Shown one piece after another: positions 54,237 through 63,939 of a DNA stretch of 64,000 bases (position 1 is its first letter; every line of letters starts with the position of its first letter). This DNA is from Roseburia sp. (GTDB lineage Bacteria; Bacteroidota; Bacteroidia; Bacteroidales; Bacteroidaceae), in the NCBI GenBank assembly GCA_023665185.1, contig JAMPEL010000007.1, positions 1 to 64,000 on the forward strand, read 5' to 3'. Position numbers and translations under genes: made by a program. The notes below the pieces were generated by a model. It ran no database searches. It saw only the letters and a list, made by a program, of their open reading frames with translations, and was not told where the DNA came from.

Positions 54237-54845
54237 TCAGAGCACCTTGATAAGCTCCACATCAAAGATAAGTGTTGAATAAGGCGGAATCATGTCGCCT
54301 GCTCCACCCTCTCCGTATCCGAGGAGGTAAGGGATATAGAAGCGGTATTTCGCGCCCTCACCCATCAGCTGCACACCTTCTGTCCATCCTGCTATGACCT
54401 GGTTAAGCCCGAAATCGGCAGGCGCGTTGCGCTTGTATGAGCTGTCGAACACTGTACCGTCGATGAGTCTTCCCTCGTAGTGGCAACGAACCTTGTCAGT
54501 TGCCTTAGGATGCGTGCCGTTACCCTCAACGAGCACCTCATACTGGAGTCCGCTCTTTGTAGTGACAACCCCCGGTTTCTTTCCGTTCTCCTCAAGAAAA
54601 GCCTTTCCCGCCTCTTTGGCAGCCTTTCCTTTCTCTGCCTTCTCGCGGTTCATTTTCTCTTCCTGCTCCTGAAAGAACATGTTCACGATTTTCTGTGCCT
54701 CAGTGTGCGGAACTTTCAGCTCGTTGTCCTCAAGCACATCTGTGATAGATTGTGCGAAATCCTCTATTTTCAATGTGTCTTTCAGTCCCATCTGTTTAAG
54801 CTGCTGACCTATTCCAAGTCCGAGAGCATAACTAAGTTTGTCCAT
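54237..54845 (-). CDS. FKBP-type peptidyl-prolyl isomerase, short form
   Basis: 202 residues from the ATG at 54845, which is the family start (MDKLSYALGLGIGQQLKQMG); 19 upstream in-frame residues are not used. Compared with the next two genes it lacks a signal peptide, so it is probably cytosolic. FKBP domain about 105-200 (VEGNGTHPKATDKVRCHYEGRLIDGTVFDSSYKRN, VIAGWTEGVQLMGEGAKYRFYIPYLLGYG). First gene of the cluster; a -7 box lies about 170 bp upstream. Confidence 0.92.
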   Translation of the reverse strand: MDKLSYALGLGIGQQLKQMGLKDTLKIEDFAQSITDVLEDNELKVPHTEAQKIVNMFFQEQEEKMNREKAEKGKAAKEAGKAFLEENGKKPGVVTTKSGLQYEVLVEGNGTHPKATDKVRCHYEGRLIDGTVFDSSYKRNAPADFGLNQVIAGWTEGVQLMGEGAKYRFYIPYLLGYGEGGAGDMIPPYSTLIFDVELIKVL

Positions 54846-55013
54846 AAATTCTATTTCGTCTTTTATGTGATTAATTCTTCTACTGATTGAAGGGCGGGGC
54901 AACAGGCTTGCAGACCGCCGCTTTGCATATATGCCATGCCGCTATATGCCGGCCATCCATTTCATTATGTGCATGGCAGATCTTTTTGCGCATGTCACAT
55001 CTGAACAACCATG

Positions 55014-55021
55014 CAAAGGTA
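55014..55021 (-). promoter_or_regulatory. -7 promoter element of the FKBP cluster
   Basis: TACCTTTG on the minus strand, 169 bp before the ATG at 54845. Confidence 0.55.
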
Positions 55022-55257
55022 CGTTTTATTTCATTGACTATCTGATACTACACTATAAATTTTGTTATTTTGCCGTATTTTTGTGGTTTAGACTGACTTT
55101 TGCATTTGCGGTCGGTGTGTTTGTGACAGACACTGCCCGCTCTGAATGTATTTACAATAAGGGCATACATCTGTTTGCCTGTATGCCTGTCCCTCAGGCC
55201 ACTGATACACCCTCCATCTCCCCACCTGCTTATCATACTTTTCGCGCAAGAAACAGG

Positions 55258-55890
55258 CGATTTGAAATGTTAAAATCCAAACCCCGTAGAATCGCGACAA
55301 AACGGCCAAAACTTACCGGAGTTGCATTTGTCACGATTCTACGGAGGGTTTTGAGCCTCAAAATCCAAGTGGACAAAAAAGAACAATCCGTCCGACTAAA
55401 AGATATATAAATTCAACCCCAGACATACCTTTTCCGTCCAAAAGCTCACTAAAACCCAAAATTTCAAGGTGAACAAAATTTATTTACAAGGTACTCTGAT
55501 TTTTTGCGCAAGGCGCACGAAATTTATTTTCAAGGTGAACGAGTTTTGAAAAGCCCTTTTTTCGGGCTAAAATCGAGCATTTCCACAAATCATTTCCTCA
55601 AAAAGACGGCAACAGGTTTTTCAATGCTCCGAAAAACAAAAATGGATTTTGAACCTGAGAAAAGACAATTTTAAGGATAAAATTCCATAACTCACTGATT
55701 ATCAACACTTCCTATTTTATACTCAACCATTCGTTTTTAGACTAAAACTGCGCACTTCTCGCTAAAAATGTATTCAATTGATTATCAACAACTTATCTTC
55801 AAGCACAAAAATCCAAAATAACATTTATATACAATTAGAGCTTAAAGTGTTAAAATCGCTCTGCCCGTTTTCGGGCGGACTTACCATAAA
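55258..55890 (+). repeat. Dispersed non-coding repeat, copy D
   Basis: Plus orientation. Hairpin GTAGAATCG (about 55286) with CGATTCTAC (about 55333) and extra GACAAA/TTTGTC pairing inside that other copies lack. Two 44-bp units near 55468-55555, then CAATGCTCCGAAAAAC, TGATTATCA copies and an end GCCCGTTTTCGGGC hairpin followed by GGACTTACCATAA. In this copy the frames seen in A-C are interrupted, so the repeat is not a gene. The flanks 54846-55257 hold the FKBP promoter and no gene. Confidence 0.8.
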
Positions 55891-56039
55891 AAAGGTAGAG
55901 AAACATTCCGAGAAAACAGACTGGGAATTAGGCTTCCCCAAAACCGCAGACCAAACGCATCCCGCCCAGCCCCTTGACCCGAACCCACATTGTTTTGAAC
56001 AAAATATGCCTTTATGAATGTCAGTTGACAAGAAATCAT

Positions 56040-56047
56040 TACCTTTG
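56040..56047 (+). promoter_or_regulatory. -7 promoter element of kduI
   Basis: TACCTTTG 66 bp before the kduI start. Confidence 0.6.
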
Positions 56048-56112
56048 CTACGTAAAGATTTCCAACAAGACACATCTTTTGTTCTTACACACATAATAAT
56101 AAATACAGAGAC

Positions 56113-56955
56113 ATGAAAACAAATTATGAAATTCGTTATGCGGCTCATCCTGAAGACGCAAAGAACTATGACACAAAGCGTCTGCGCCGCGACTTCCTCA
56201 TCGAGAAAGTGTTTGCAGCCGACGAGGTGAATCTCGTATATTCCATGTACGACCGTATGGTTGTCGGAGGCGCAATGCCGGTGAACGAAGAACTCAAGCT
56301 TGAGGCAATCGACCCGTTAAAGGCACCTTACTTCACAACCCGCCGCGAAGTGGGCATCTTCAATGTCGGCGGTGCCGGCACAGTAAAGGTGGGCGACGAG
56401 GTGTATGAGCTTGACTACAAGGAGGCTCTCTACATCGGAAGAGGCGAGCGCGATGTGGTGTTCGCAAGCAAGGATGCGGCAAAGCCTGCCAAATTCTATA
56501 TCAACAGTACAACCGCCCACAAGGAATATCCTACAAAGAAGGTGACAAAGGCTGACGCCGACATTTTGGCTCTCGGATCTCTCGAAGGCTCAAACGACCG
56601 TGTCATCAACAGAATGATTGTGCAGAAGGTTCTCGACTCATGCCAGCTCCAGATGGGTATGACAGAACTGAAGCCGGGAAGCGTATGGAACACAATGCCG
56701 GCTCATGTACACAGCCGCCGCATGGAGGCATATTTCTACTTCGAGGTTCCTGAGGACCAGGCTGTATGCCATTTCATGGGCGAGATTGACGAGACCCGCC
56801 ATATATGGATGAAGGGCGACCAAGCTGTTCTCTCTCCTGAGTGGTCTATACACTCAGCCGCTGCCACAAGCAACTATACTTTCATCTGGGGTATGGGCGG
56901 TGAGAACCAAGACTATGGCGACCAGGATTTCTATAAGATTACAGACTTGAAATAA
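56113..56955 (+). CDS. kduI: 5-keto-4-deoxyuronate isomerase
   Basis: Isomerises 5-keto-4-deoxyuronate from cleaved pectin or glycosaminoglycan to 3-deoxy-D-glycero-2,5-hexodiulosonate. 280 residues; cupin fold with the zinc site in the second half: [16 protein letters not shown] (His, His, Glu) and a later His in [10 protein letters not shown]. Begins [25 protein letters not shown], typical of KduI. No kduD or polysaccharide-utilisation genes nearby, so it stands alone. Confidence 0.96.
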   Translation: MKTNYEIRYAAHPEDAKNYDTKRLRRDFLIEKVFAADEVNLVYSMYDRMVVGGAMPVNEELKLEAIDPLKAPYFTTRREVGIFNVGGAGTVKVGDEVYELDYKEALYIGRGERDVVFASKDAAKPAKFYINSTTAHKEYPTKKVTKADADILALGSLEGSNDRVINRMIVQKVLDSCQLQMGMTELKPGSVWNTMPAHVHSRRMEAYFYFEVPEDQAVCHFMGEIDETRHIWMKGDQAVLSPEWSIHSAAATSNYTFIWGMGGENQDYGDQDFYKITDLK

Positions 56956-57007
56956 CCAACCGACTTTCCGTACAGACGGAATGCGACGGACGGCATTTCA
57001 TCGGATT

Positions 57008-57035
57008 ATCGGGGCAGGCATAAGTCTGCCCCGAT
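57008..57035 (+). terminator. Hairpin after kduI
   Basis: ATCGGGGCAG (57008-57017) pairs with CTGCCCCGAT (57026-57035), loop GCATAAGT, followed by a loosely T-rich stretch. Confidence 0.65.
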
Positions 57036-57070
57036 TCATAATATTTATTTCTCATTAAAAACAGAACAAC

Positions 57071-57850
57071 ATGCAAAAGCTGACAGTGATAAAGGTCGGA
57101 GGAAAAATCGTTGAGGACGAGGGCTCTCTCGCACAGCTCCTCCGCGACTTCTCTGCCGTGGAGGGACACAAAGTTCTTGTTCACGGCGGTGGACGCTCTG
57201 CCACAAAAGTGGCGGCACAACTGGGAATAGAGAGCCACATGGTGGGCGGACGGCGCGTGACCGACGCCGACATGCTGAATGTAGTCACAATGGTGTATGG
57301 TGGACTCGTCAATAAGAACATCGTTGCCCGTCTGCAAGCCTGCGGAATAAACGCGCTCGGACTTACCGGCGCGGACATGAACGTGATGCTGTCGCACAAG
57401 CGTCCTGTAAAGGATGTAGACTATGGTTTTGTCGGGGATGTGGACAAGTGCGACGGCGACATGCTGGCGAAACTCATCGCTGAGGGCATCGTGCCGGTAA
57501 TGGCTCCGCTCACACACGACGGCAACGGCTGTCTGCTGAACACCAATGCCGACACCATCGCGGGCGAAACGGCGAAAGCACTTGCCAAGCACTTCGAGGT
57601 CACACTGATTTATTGCTTCGAGAAAGCCGGAGTGTTGCGCGATGAGAACGACGACGAAAGTGTCATTCCTCATATAGGAGAGCAGGATTTCAGCCGTCTT
57701 GTCGATGAGGGGGTCATACAAGGAGGCATGATTCCGAAAATAGAGAACGCGCTCTCGGCTGTCCGCACCGGAGTGAGACGGGTGATTATCACAAAGGCTG
57801 ATGCCATAGACGGCAACCACGGAACAGTCATCTCGGACACGGCTGTCTGA
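57071..57850 (+). CDS. argB: Acetylglutamate kinase
   Basis: Phosphorylates N-acetyl- (or in Bacteroidetes N-succinyl-) glutamate in arginine synthesis. 259 residues of the amino-acid kinase fold: KVGGKIVED, VHGGGRSATKVAAQLG, GGRRVTD, NINADT-like NTNADTIAGETAKAL and the VIITKADAI C-terminal strand. Length is normal for the short class without feedback helix. Bacteroidetes often use succinylated intermediates, which cannot be decided from sequence here. Confidence 0.95.
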   Translation: MQKLTVIKVGGKIVEDEGSLAQLLRDFSAVEGHKVLVHGGGRSATKVAAQLGIESHMVGGRRVTDADMLNVVTMVYGGLVNKNIVARLQACGINALGLTGADMNVMLSHKRPVKDVDYGFVGDVDKCDGDMLAKLIAEGIVPVMAPLTHDGNGCLLNTNADTIAGETAKALAKHFEVTLIYCFEKAGVLRDENDDESVIPHIGEQDFSRLVDEGVIQGGMIPKIENALSAVRTGVRRVIITKADAIDGNHGTVISDTAV

Positions 57851-57952
57851 CACAAACCTCATCCGGAAAATAAAAAAAAACGCTCTGTAAACGAAAAAAA
57901 AGCAGTTTTCCTGTAACTTTCCATTGCATAATCCGTCTTACCATACAGAGAG

Positions 57953-58465
57953 ATGAAAGAAATAAGTTTCAGATATGATGTTTTGCCACTGAAAGACAAG
58001 CTCTTCAGGCTGGCTCTCCGCATCACTCTCAACCGAGAAGAGGCGGAGGACATCGTGCAAGACACACTCCTGAGAATCTGGGACAAACGCGCCGAATGGA
58101 CGGAGCTGAACAGCATGGAAGCCTTCGGGATGACTGTCTGCCGGAATCTCTCGCTCGACAGAGCGGAAAGAAAGGAAAGGCAGAACATATCATTGGACGA
58201 AGGCACGTATGACTGCATGGATTTCTCCTCTGCCCCGGATGTAAGGATGATGCACAGCGAAAGCGAGAGCATAGTAGGACAACTGATAAACCGTCTGCCC
58301 GAGAAACAGCGCACTGTGGTACATCTGAGAGACATTGAGGGTAAAACATATAAAGAGATTGCCGGGACGCTCGGGCTGACCGAGGCGGATGTGAAAGTCA
58401 GCCTGCACCGGGCAAGGACATGGATAAAGGAACAATTCAATAGACTTGACAAATATGGACTATAA
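57953..58465 (+). CDS. ECF-type RNA polymerase sigma factor
   Basis: 170 residues. Region 2: LFRLALRITLNREEAEDIVQDTLLRIWDKR (the -10 binding helix); region 4: LPEKQRTVVHLRDIEGKTYKEIAGTLGLTEADVKVSLHRARTWIKEQ with the -35-reading helix-turn-helix. No signal domains. The next gene overlaps it by 11 bp and has one membrane helix, so it is a likely anti-sigma partner. Confidence 0.93.
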   Translation: MKEISFRYDVLPLKDKLFRLALRITLNREEAEDIVQDTLLRIWDKRAEWTELNSMEAFGMTVCRNLSLDRAERKERQNISLDEGTYDCMDFSSAPDVRMMHSESESIVGQLINRLPEKQRTVVHLRDIEGKTYKEIAGTLGLTEADVKVSLHRARTWIKEQFNRLDKYGL

Positions 58466-58973
58466 GTATATCGAACAACTCTTGGAGCGTTATTGGGACT
58501 GCCGGACGAGTCTGGAAGAAGAACAGATACTGCGCTCGTTCTTCAGCCAGAAGGATGTGCCGCAATGCCTGCAACAATACCGCGACTTGTTTGTTTATCA
58601 GAACGTAGCTCATGAACAGCGTCTCGGAGAAGACTTCGACAGACGTATGTTGAGTCTGGTCGAAACTCCTAAAACGGTAAAGGCACGCACCGTCGGACTC
58701 GGAAACCGTCTGGCACCGTTCCTCAAAGCTGCCGCCACCGTAGCAGTGGTCGTGCTCATCGGCAATGCAGCCGAACACTCCATGAAGGGCGGAGGCAACA
58801 GCCGGATGAACACAGAGGCTCCGCTGACCGATACTTACGTCAAGGCGGATGACATACCTGCCGCGCTCAGTCCTTCTGTCTTCAAGATTAAGGACAACAG
58901 TCAGGCGGAGATAAGAACGAAGATGGACACGCTGCTTGTCCTGCCAAAAATGGAGGAGATAAAGGAGGAATGA
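58455..58973 (+). CDS. Putative anti-sigma factor with one membrane helix
   Basis: 172 residues from the ATG at 58455 (an upstream TTG is not needed). N-terminal helical part DYKYIEQLLERYWDCRTSLEEEQILRSFFSQ (about 2-33) looks like a short zinc-less anti-sigma domain. One membrane segment AAATVAVVVLIGNAA (about 90-105), then a periplasmic tail. The coupling with the sigma gene and this layout fit a Bacteroidetes sigma/anti-sigma pair, though no classical ZAS motif is present. Confidence 0.65.
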   Translation: MDYKYIEQLLERYWDCRTSLEEEQILRSFFSQKDVPQCLQQYRDLFVYQNVAHEQRLGEDFDRRMLSLVETPKTVKARTVGLGNRLAPFLKAAATVAVVVLIGNAAEHSMKGGGNSRMNTEAPLTDTYVKADDIPAALSPSVFKIKDNSQAEIRTKMDTLLVLPKMEEIKEE

Positions 58974-59513
58974 GCATACATCCGGCTCCGTGGCACTATA
59001 CAGAACTTTTACTTTAAAACAAAATATGCTTTACTAAAACTAAAATCTTGAAGCTGTGAAGTTTCAATTCTCTCAAAATTATTTACAAATGCTGAAAACC
59101 GGAAAAATGTCCTGCCAAACACGGCAGGACATTTCCATTTCAGGATTAGCCAAGAATATCGAGAAAACGGCAACATATCGAGATTACGGCAAACACCCAC
59201 CGAGAAGGCTCAAAGAACCGCTATAAAACATCGGGGAAACGCACAATGTCCGCATGAGAGGCTATGCAAAGACAAGATAAAGGCGAAAAGGCCCCTGCTC
59301 CCGCAGAGACCTTCCCTTGTTTCAGGCTGTTCAAAATGAAAATAGAATATTAGAGAGAGTATATACAAATAAAACTAACTATCCTGGTTGTGTGCCGCCC
59401 CTTCCGGAGGACTTACATATACATAACAAGGCACAAGAGGGAAAGTTCACCGGCAAGGTTGAAAAAAGAAAGTTTTTGTGCGGAAGAGATTTCCGAAGCC
59501 CGCAAAAAATGAA
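58974..59513. other. Intergenic stretch with one hairpin
   Basis: A perfect AAATGTCCTGCC/GGCAGGACATTT hairpin at 59105-59134 may end the sigma operon. No RNA gene recognised. A 78-codon frame at 59317 has poor composition and is not accepted. A possible -7 box TAGATTTG (59514-59521) precedes tdk. Confidence 0.5.
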
Positions 59514-59585
59514 TAGATTTGCAGCGTCTTTACCTACCGACAAGACCCCTTAAAATAAGAACAAGAAAAAAATAGATATTGTTAC

Positions 59586-60176
59586 ATGACAAATTTATCT
59601 GAGAGAAACGGAGAGATGATGCGCAGAGGGCGCGTTGAAGTAATTTGCGGTTCCATGTTTTCCGGGAAAACCGAGGAATTGATACGGCGAATGAAAAGAG
59701 CACAATTCGCACGGCAGAGAGTGGAAATATTCAAGCCAAGCATTGACGTCAGATATTCAGACTTGGAGGTGGTATCGCACGAGGGTAATGCCATTCCCTC
59801 CACTCCGGTAAACTGTTCCGCAAGCATATTGCTGCTTGGAAACGATACCGATGTGATAGGAATAGACGAGGCTCAGTTTTTCGACAGCCAGATTGTAGAT
59901 GTGTGCAACGAGCTTGCCAACCGAGGTATCCGTGTGATTGTAGCCGGTCTCGACCTCGACTATAAGGGAAAACCCTTCGGTCCTATGCCTGACCTTTGTG
60001 CCATTGCCGACGAGGTGACGAAAGTACATGCCATCTGCGTCAGGTGCGGCGCGCTGGCATACGTATCACACCGCAAAGTACACAACGACCATCAGGTGAT
60101 GCTCGGAGAGACAAAGGAATATGAGCCTCTGTGCCGAGAATGCTATATGAAAGCTCTCGATGAGGAAAACAAATAA
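59586..60176 (+). CDS. tdk: Thymidine kinase
   Basis: Phosphorylates thymidine for salvage. 196 residues; P-loop [14 protein letters not shown] (about 22-35), Walker B-like [11 protein letters not shown], lasso region and a Cys4 zinc site (CVRCG and CREC). Length is normal for the type II family. The N-terminal [22 protein letters not shown] fits Bacteroidetes homologues. Confidence 0.96.
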   Translation: MTNLSERNGEMMRRGRVEVICGSMFSGKTEELIRRMKRAQFARQRVEIFKPSIDVRYSDLEVVSHEGNAIPSTPVNCSASILLLGNDTDVIGIDEAQFFDSQIVDVCNELANRGIRVIVAGLDLDYKGKPFGPMPDLCAIADEVTKVHAICVRCGALAYVSHRKVHNDHQVMLGETKEYEPLCRECYMKALDEENK

Positions 60177-60194
60177 GCGCGGCATACAGAAAAA

Positions 60195-60245
60195 GACAAA
60201 GGATTGCGGACAGGCGCGTTTTATGCCAGTCCGCAATCCTTTGTC
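60195..60245. terminator. Bidirectional terminator between tdk and the YgjP gene
   Basis: GACAAAGGATTGCGGAC (60195-60211) pairs perfectly with its complement (60229-60245). It lies between convergent genes, 19 bp from each end. Confidence 0.88.
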
Positions 60246-60263
60246 GTATATTCTTATCATCAA

Positions 60264-60971
60264 TCAAAGCATCACCTTACTGTATTCTGCCAGTTCCTTC
60301 CGCAGCTGATGCGCCTGATTGTCGGTCACTTTATCCATAAGACTCCAAAAGGCAGTGCTGTGATCGTGATGCACGGTATGGCACAGCTCATGCTTTATCA
60401 CATAATCGCTGAGACGGGACGGCACAGCCATAAGGAAAAGTGAGAGGTTGATGCTGTTCGTTCCCGAGCAGCTGCCCCAACGGGTGTGCGAAGATTGGAT
60501 TTTGATGCCGGAAACCTTGAATCCGTATTGCCTTGCAAAATCTACAGTACGGTTGTAAAGATACACCTTTGCCTGCAACCGAAGTTCCCTTACCACCACG
60601 CTTTTCAGCCAATCCTGAATGGGAGCAAAGTCGGTGGCAGGAGGACACACAATCGTACACTCCCCCATCTTTCTGTTTATATAGAACCCTTTGCGTCCGC
60701 CTTCCACCAGATGAAGCCGCATGACGTCCGTATCAATAGAATAACTCAAATCAATATACTGGCGGTATGCCCCCGCCTTCTCACGCATCGCCAAAAGACG
60801 CGGACGGTTCTCGTCTATCAGCCGACGCACGTCTGCCTCTACAAACAAACCATGCGGAGGCACGGTCACTCTTATACCGTCAGCCTCCGCACGTATTATA
60901 ATCTGTCTGGCTCTCGCATTTGGAACAATCCTTATCGTACCCAGCTCAGAGTCAATCCAGCCGTCTATCAT
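60264..60971 (-). CDS. YgjP-type zinc metallopeptidase (M48-like, DUF45)
   Basis: 235 residues, cytosolic. The C-terminal half contains SRWGSCSGTNSINLSLFLMAVPSRLSDYVIKHELCHTVHHDHSTAFWSLMDK with the HELCH zinc helix and the third ligand His in HHDHS, typical of the YgjP/WLM-related DUF45 family. Biological substrate unknown. The start overlaps the HIT gene stop as ATGA (60968-60971). Confidence 0.88.
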   Translation of the reverse strand: MIDGWIDSELGTIRIVPNARARQIIIRAEADGIRVTVPPHGLFVEADVRRLIDENRPRLLAMREKAGAYRQYIDLSYSIDTDVMRLHLVEGGRKGFYINRKMGECTIVCPPATDFAPIQDWLKSVVVRELRLQAKVYLYNRTVDFARQYGFKVSGIKIQSSHTRWGSCSGTNSINLSLFLMAVPSRLSDYVIKHELCHTVHHDHSTAFWSLMDKVTDNQAHQLRKELAEYSKVML

Positions 60972-61369
60972 ACAAGTTTCTTAAACTGCTCGTATATGGC
61001 ATTGGCAGTCTCAGCCATCTCATCAGCACTGAAACTCTGTTTCGGATTGCTGAAAATCATGTCTTTCTCGCTCTGCATCGGCACGAGATGGATGTGGGCA
61101 TGAGGCACTTCCAGTCCCAGTACTGCCTGTCCTACCTTTATGCAAGGGAACGCGGCCTTTATGGCTACCGCTACTTTCTTCGCAAACACCTCAAAGCGCG
61201 CAATCTCATCGTCTTCCATATCGAAAATATAATCCACCTCACGGCGAGGAATGCAGAGCGTATGCCCCTTCACCAACGGATTGATGTCGAGGAACGCATA
61301 AAACTCATCGTTCTCCGCACACTTATAGCTTGGTATCTCACCAGCTGCAATTTTTGAAAATATGTCCAT
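60968..61369 (-). CDS. HIT-family hydrolase
   Basis: 133 residues. Begins with DIFSKIAAGEIPSYKCAENDEFYAFLDINPL and has the histidine triad in GLEVPHAHIHLVPM. Members hydrolyse nucleoside phosphoramidates or dinucleotides; this is the HinT-like branch. First partner of the YgjP gene and downstream of greA, from which a terminator separates it. Confidence 0.93.
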   Translation of the reverse strand: MDIFSKIAAGEIPSYKCAENDEFYAFLDINPLVKGHTLCIPRREVDYIFDMEDDEIARFEVFAKKVAVAIKAAFPCIKVGQAVLGLEVPHAHIHLVPMQSEKDMIFSNPKQSFSADEMAETANAIYEQFKKLV

Positions 61370-61393
61370 ATCGTTTTGAAATTATAGAATTAT

Positions 61394-61444
61394 AAAAAAA
61401 GCGGCAAGGTTTTAAGGCTCCCTCTGCGGCAGACCTTAAAACCT
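61394..61444 (-). terminator. Intrinsic terminator of greA
   Basis: On the minus strand AGGTTTTAAGG and CCTTAAAACCT pair around a 16-base loop, followed by a short GC part and a run of seven T. Confidence 0.82.
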
Positions 61445-61471
61445 CACCCATTCCGTTGTCACACCCGGCAG

Positions 61472-61939
61472 TTATCCGACAGATATACTTACGATTTCAA
61501 GTTCGATAATTCCCTGCGGGATACGAATCTGCACAATATCGCCCGCCTTCTTGCCCAACAGTCCTTGCGCAATCGGAGTCTTCACCGAGATCTTGTTCTC
61601 ACGCAAATTAGCCTCGCTCTCGCTCACCAGCGTATATGTCATTGTCATGCCGTTCTTCACATTCTTCATCTCCACCTTCGACATAATCTGCACTACATCC
61701 GTCTGCACCTTTGTCGGGTCAAGGATTTTAGCGTCGGCAAGCACAGCCTTCATCTGCGCGATTCTCGCCTCAAGCTTTCCCTGCGCCTCTTTTGCAGCGT
61801 CATACTCCGCATTCTCAGAAAGGTCGCCCTTCTCTCGCGCTTCAGCAATCTGACGTATTACTTCCGGACGCTCTACTTCTTCCAGTTGCTTTAAATCGGC
61901 TTTAATCTTGTCATAGCCTTCCTGTGACATGTATGCCAT
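61472..61939 (-). CDS. greA: Transcription elongation factor GreA
   Basis: 155 residues. The N-terminal coiled coil (GYDKIKADLKQLEEVERPEVIRQIAEAREKGDLSENAEYDAAKEAQGKLEARI) bears the acidic DLSENAEYDAAKE tip that reactivates backtracked polymerase, and the FKBP-like domain ends PQGIIELEIVSI. Starts MAYMSQEGYDKI. Normal length. Confidence 0.97.
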   Translation of the reverse strand: MAYMSQEGYDKIKADLKQLEEVERPEVIRQIAEAREKGDLSENAEYDAAKEAQGKLEARIAQMKAVLADAKILDPTKVQTDVVQIMSKVEMKNVKNGMTMTYTLVSESEANLRENKISVKTPIAQGLLGKKAGDIVQIRIPQGIIELEIVSISVG

Positions 61940-62152
61940 AGTTCTTTCCTCCTGTTTTTTGTTGTTTTGTCAGTTTATAAATGCAATCATTGCGGATTTT
62001 GTTCAGAGTTGGTACAATAAACTACCTTGCACGAAACATCTCCGGGCACTCTCGTTTTCCACAATACACACTAAGGTATCTCTAAAAAATAAAAACTTGC
62101 CTTCAGTGTGAGACACCTGCTCTCGCACCCCATGGCAACAAAGCAGACAATA

Positions 62153-62219
62153 CTAAAAAAGAATCCCGCACCATTAATGGTTGCGGAACCCTTCATCATC
62201 TAACTTCGGGGCAAAGGTA
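62153..62219 (-). promoter_or_regulatory. -7 box followed closely by a terminator-like hairpin upstream of greA
   Basis: On the minus strand TACCTTTG (complement of 62212-62219) would start a transcript near 62205. Only 20 bases later CCGCA-ACCATTAATGG-TGCGG forms a hairpin followed by six T. It may end the PepSY transcript or attenuate the leader of greA, whose start lies 215 bp further. The rest of 61940-62418 shows no gene. Confidence 0.5.
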
Positions 62220-62418
62220 GGTCTTTAATTGATTAAAACCAAGACTTTTGTCCTTAAAAGTCAAGAAAAAGGTTCTTTTTGCCGGGTTTTGTTTTCATGA
62301 CAGTACGGTATGTTGCTTGTTAATGTGTATGTTAGCTTTTCCGACAACGCTGCATACAATTCCTGCATTGAGTCAGGAAGAATTGCGGAAGAGTGGCAAC
62401 CGGAAGAACTTGCAATGT

Positions 62419-63879
62419 TCATTTCTTCTTTTTTCCAAACATCCGATGCAGGTATTTGATGCCGAGCAGGAACCCCGTGAAGGACACACATGCTCCGCCC
62501 AGACAAAGCACCCATATACATGTGTGCCACAGCACTGGACGCTCTACCAGATACTTTATGTTGAGATAGTGCATGGCACTGAACATCCATTTACGCGCCA
62601 TTTTGTTGCGGTTGAAGAACCGCACATAGTCGTCATGTACACCAATGTAGAGCCGTGAGCCGTCTTTGTCAGCGACGACCACTTTATAGACCGGAAGTCG
62701 AAGTCTGCCATTGGCTGAGAGATAATACTCATCGTAGCGTTCCATTCTCTCCAGTGTAATAGGAATCTCCTCGCCATAGAGCTTATGCATACGGCTCATG
62801 ACAGCCTCAGCCGTCACCTCCAATGGTTGTACTTCTGTTGTGGACGCGTCAATGAAAAGCTCCGTGCTGTCGGCGATAATCCGATATACCGGCTTTTCGC
62901 CGATGCTGGTCCATTCCACCTCCTTCAGTGCAGGATAGGCTGCTTTCAGAGTTGTATAGTCGAGTTTGAAAGACTGAAGGTCCAGACTGCCGTCGTTCCA
63001 CACATCAGGCGCATACATAGTGTACTCGCTGTCGTATGGGACAAGCCATTTGGGCACTCGCTGCATGGCAAGCGAGCCGCTGATACCCCAACATATAAGG
63101 AACAATCCGAAGATGAGTCCGAGAAGATGATGCCACTTGTAGCTTGCCTTCTTGAACGGATTCCGCCACACTCCCGTCTTCCGCCTGTTCTTCACCTGCA
63201 TGTATATGCCCAGTCCCCATCCGGAGAGCGCGGCAAGCAGACAGAAAATGCCGCCTGTCGTGATACATGTCTTCCACAAATCAAGATTGCAGCGTACACC
63301 TGTGAAGTAAAGTTTGTGAGGTATGGCTCCGAGCCAAGCCCACATTCTTTGGTTTCTGTCAGTGAGTTGCTGTGCCGCCCCGGTTTTTCCCGAGATGAAA
63401 AACTCGTGCCGCTCCTTGTCTGCGAAAGTGAACTTATATATCGGCATGGCGCGCTCGTAGCGTTCATACATCACCCACTGCGTGCGCTCATGGAGTGTGT
63501 CCACCCGCTCTATCGGAGCATTGATCCACAAACGGGCAATGCGCTCGGCATCGGCGAATGTCACGTTTCTCACTTCTTGCTGTGTGTCAGTACATGCCGT
63601 AAAAGAAGTATCTGTGGAGGAGACCTTGACAAGTGTCTGACCGAGGAACTGCCGTACACTGAGTGAGCGGAGAGTATCGCCCGCCATTGCCGTGAATGTG
63701 TTGAGATTCGGCAGCGAGTCGGGCAATGTCTCTTTCAGTGCGTTGTTTGTCTTTTCAGGCAGGCGGGGATAGGAATGGTAAATCAGCACCAATCCGGTGG
63801 CAAACCAAAGAAAGAAAAACAAGGATATGATGGTGCCCGTAATGCGGTGGACACCAAGAGTGAATTTTGAGAACTTCAT
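62419..63879 (-). CDS. PepSY-associated membrane protein
   Basis: 486 residues, four main membrane helices. It starts FSKFTLGVHRITGTIISLFFFLWFATGLVLIYH with the conserved His of PepSY-TM proteins. Two large periplasmic loops contain PepSY-like strands (AERIARLWINAPIERVDTLHERTQWVMY; YKVVVADKDGSRLYIGVHDDYVRFFNR). A later W-HHLLG segment holds a second conserved His pair. These proteins are thought to take part in siderophore or iron reduction and uptake. It lies at the window edge; its operon partners, if any, are outside. Confidence 0.85.
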   Translation of the reverse strand: MKFSKFTLGVHRITGTIISLFFFLWFATGLVLIYHSYPRLPEKTNNALKETLPDSLPNLNTFTAMAGDTLRSLSVRQFLGQTLVKVSSTDTSFTACTDTQQEVRNVTFADAERIARLWINAPIERVDTLHERTQWVMYERYERAMPIYKFTFADKERHEFFISGKTGAAQQLTDRNQRMWAWLGAIPHKLYFTGVRCNLDLWKTCITTGGIFCLLAALSGWGLGIYMQVKNRRKTGVWRNPFKKASYKWHHLLGLIFGLFLICWGISGSLAMQRVPKWLVPYDSEYTMYAPDVWNDGSLDLQSFKLDYTTLKAAYPALKEVEWTSIGEKPVYRIIADSTELFIDASTTEVQPLEVTAEAVMSRMHKLYGEEIPITLERMERYDEYYLSANGRLRLPVYKVVVADKDGSRLYIGVHDDYVRFFNRNKMARKWMFSAMHYLNIKYLVERPVLWHTCIWVLCLGGACVSFTGFLLGIKYLHRMFGKKKK

Positions 63880-63939
63880 TTGTGTGAGGTTTTAAGGTGT
63901 TGAAGGTAGTCGGAAAAGCGTATCGTTCCATACACACAA

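Noticed and set aside
59317..59553. 78-codon frame before tdk
   Set aside because: No similarity recognised, atypical composition, and overlap with the likely tdk promoter.
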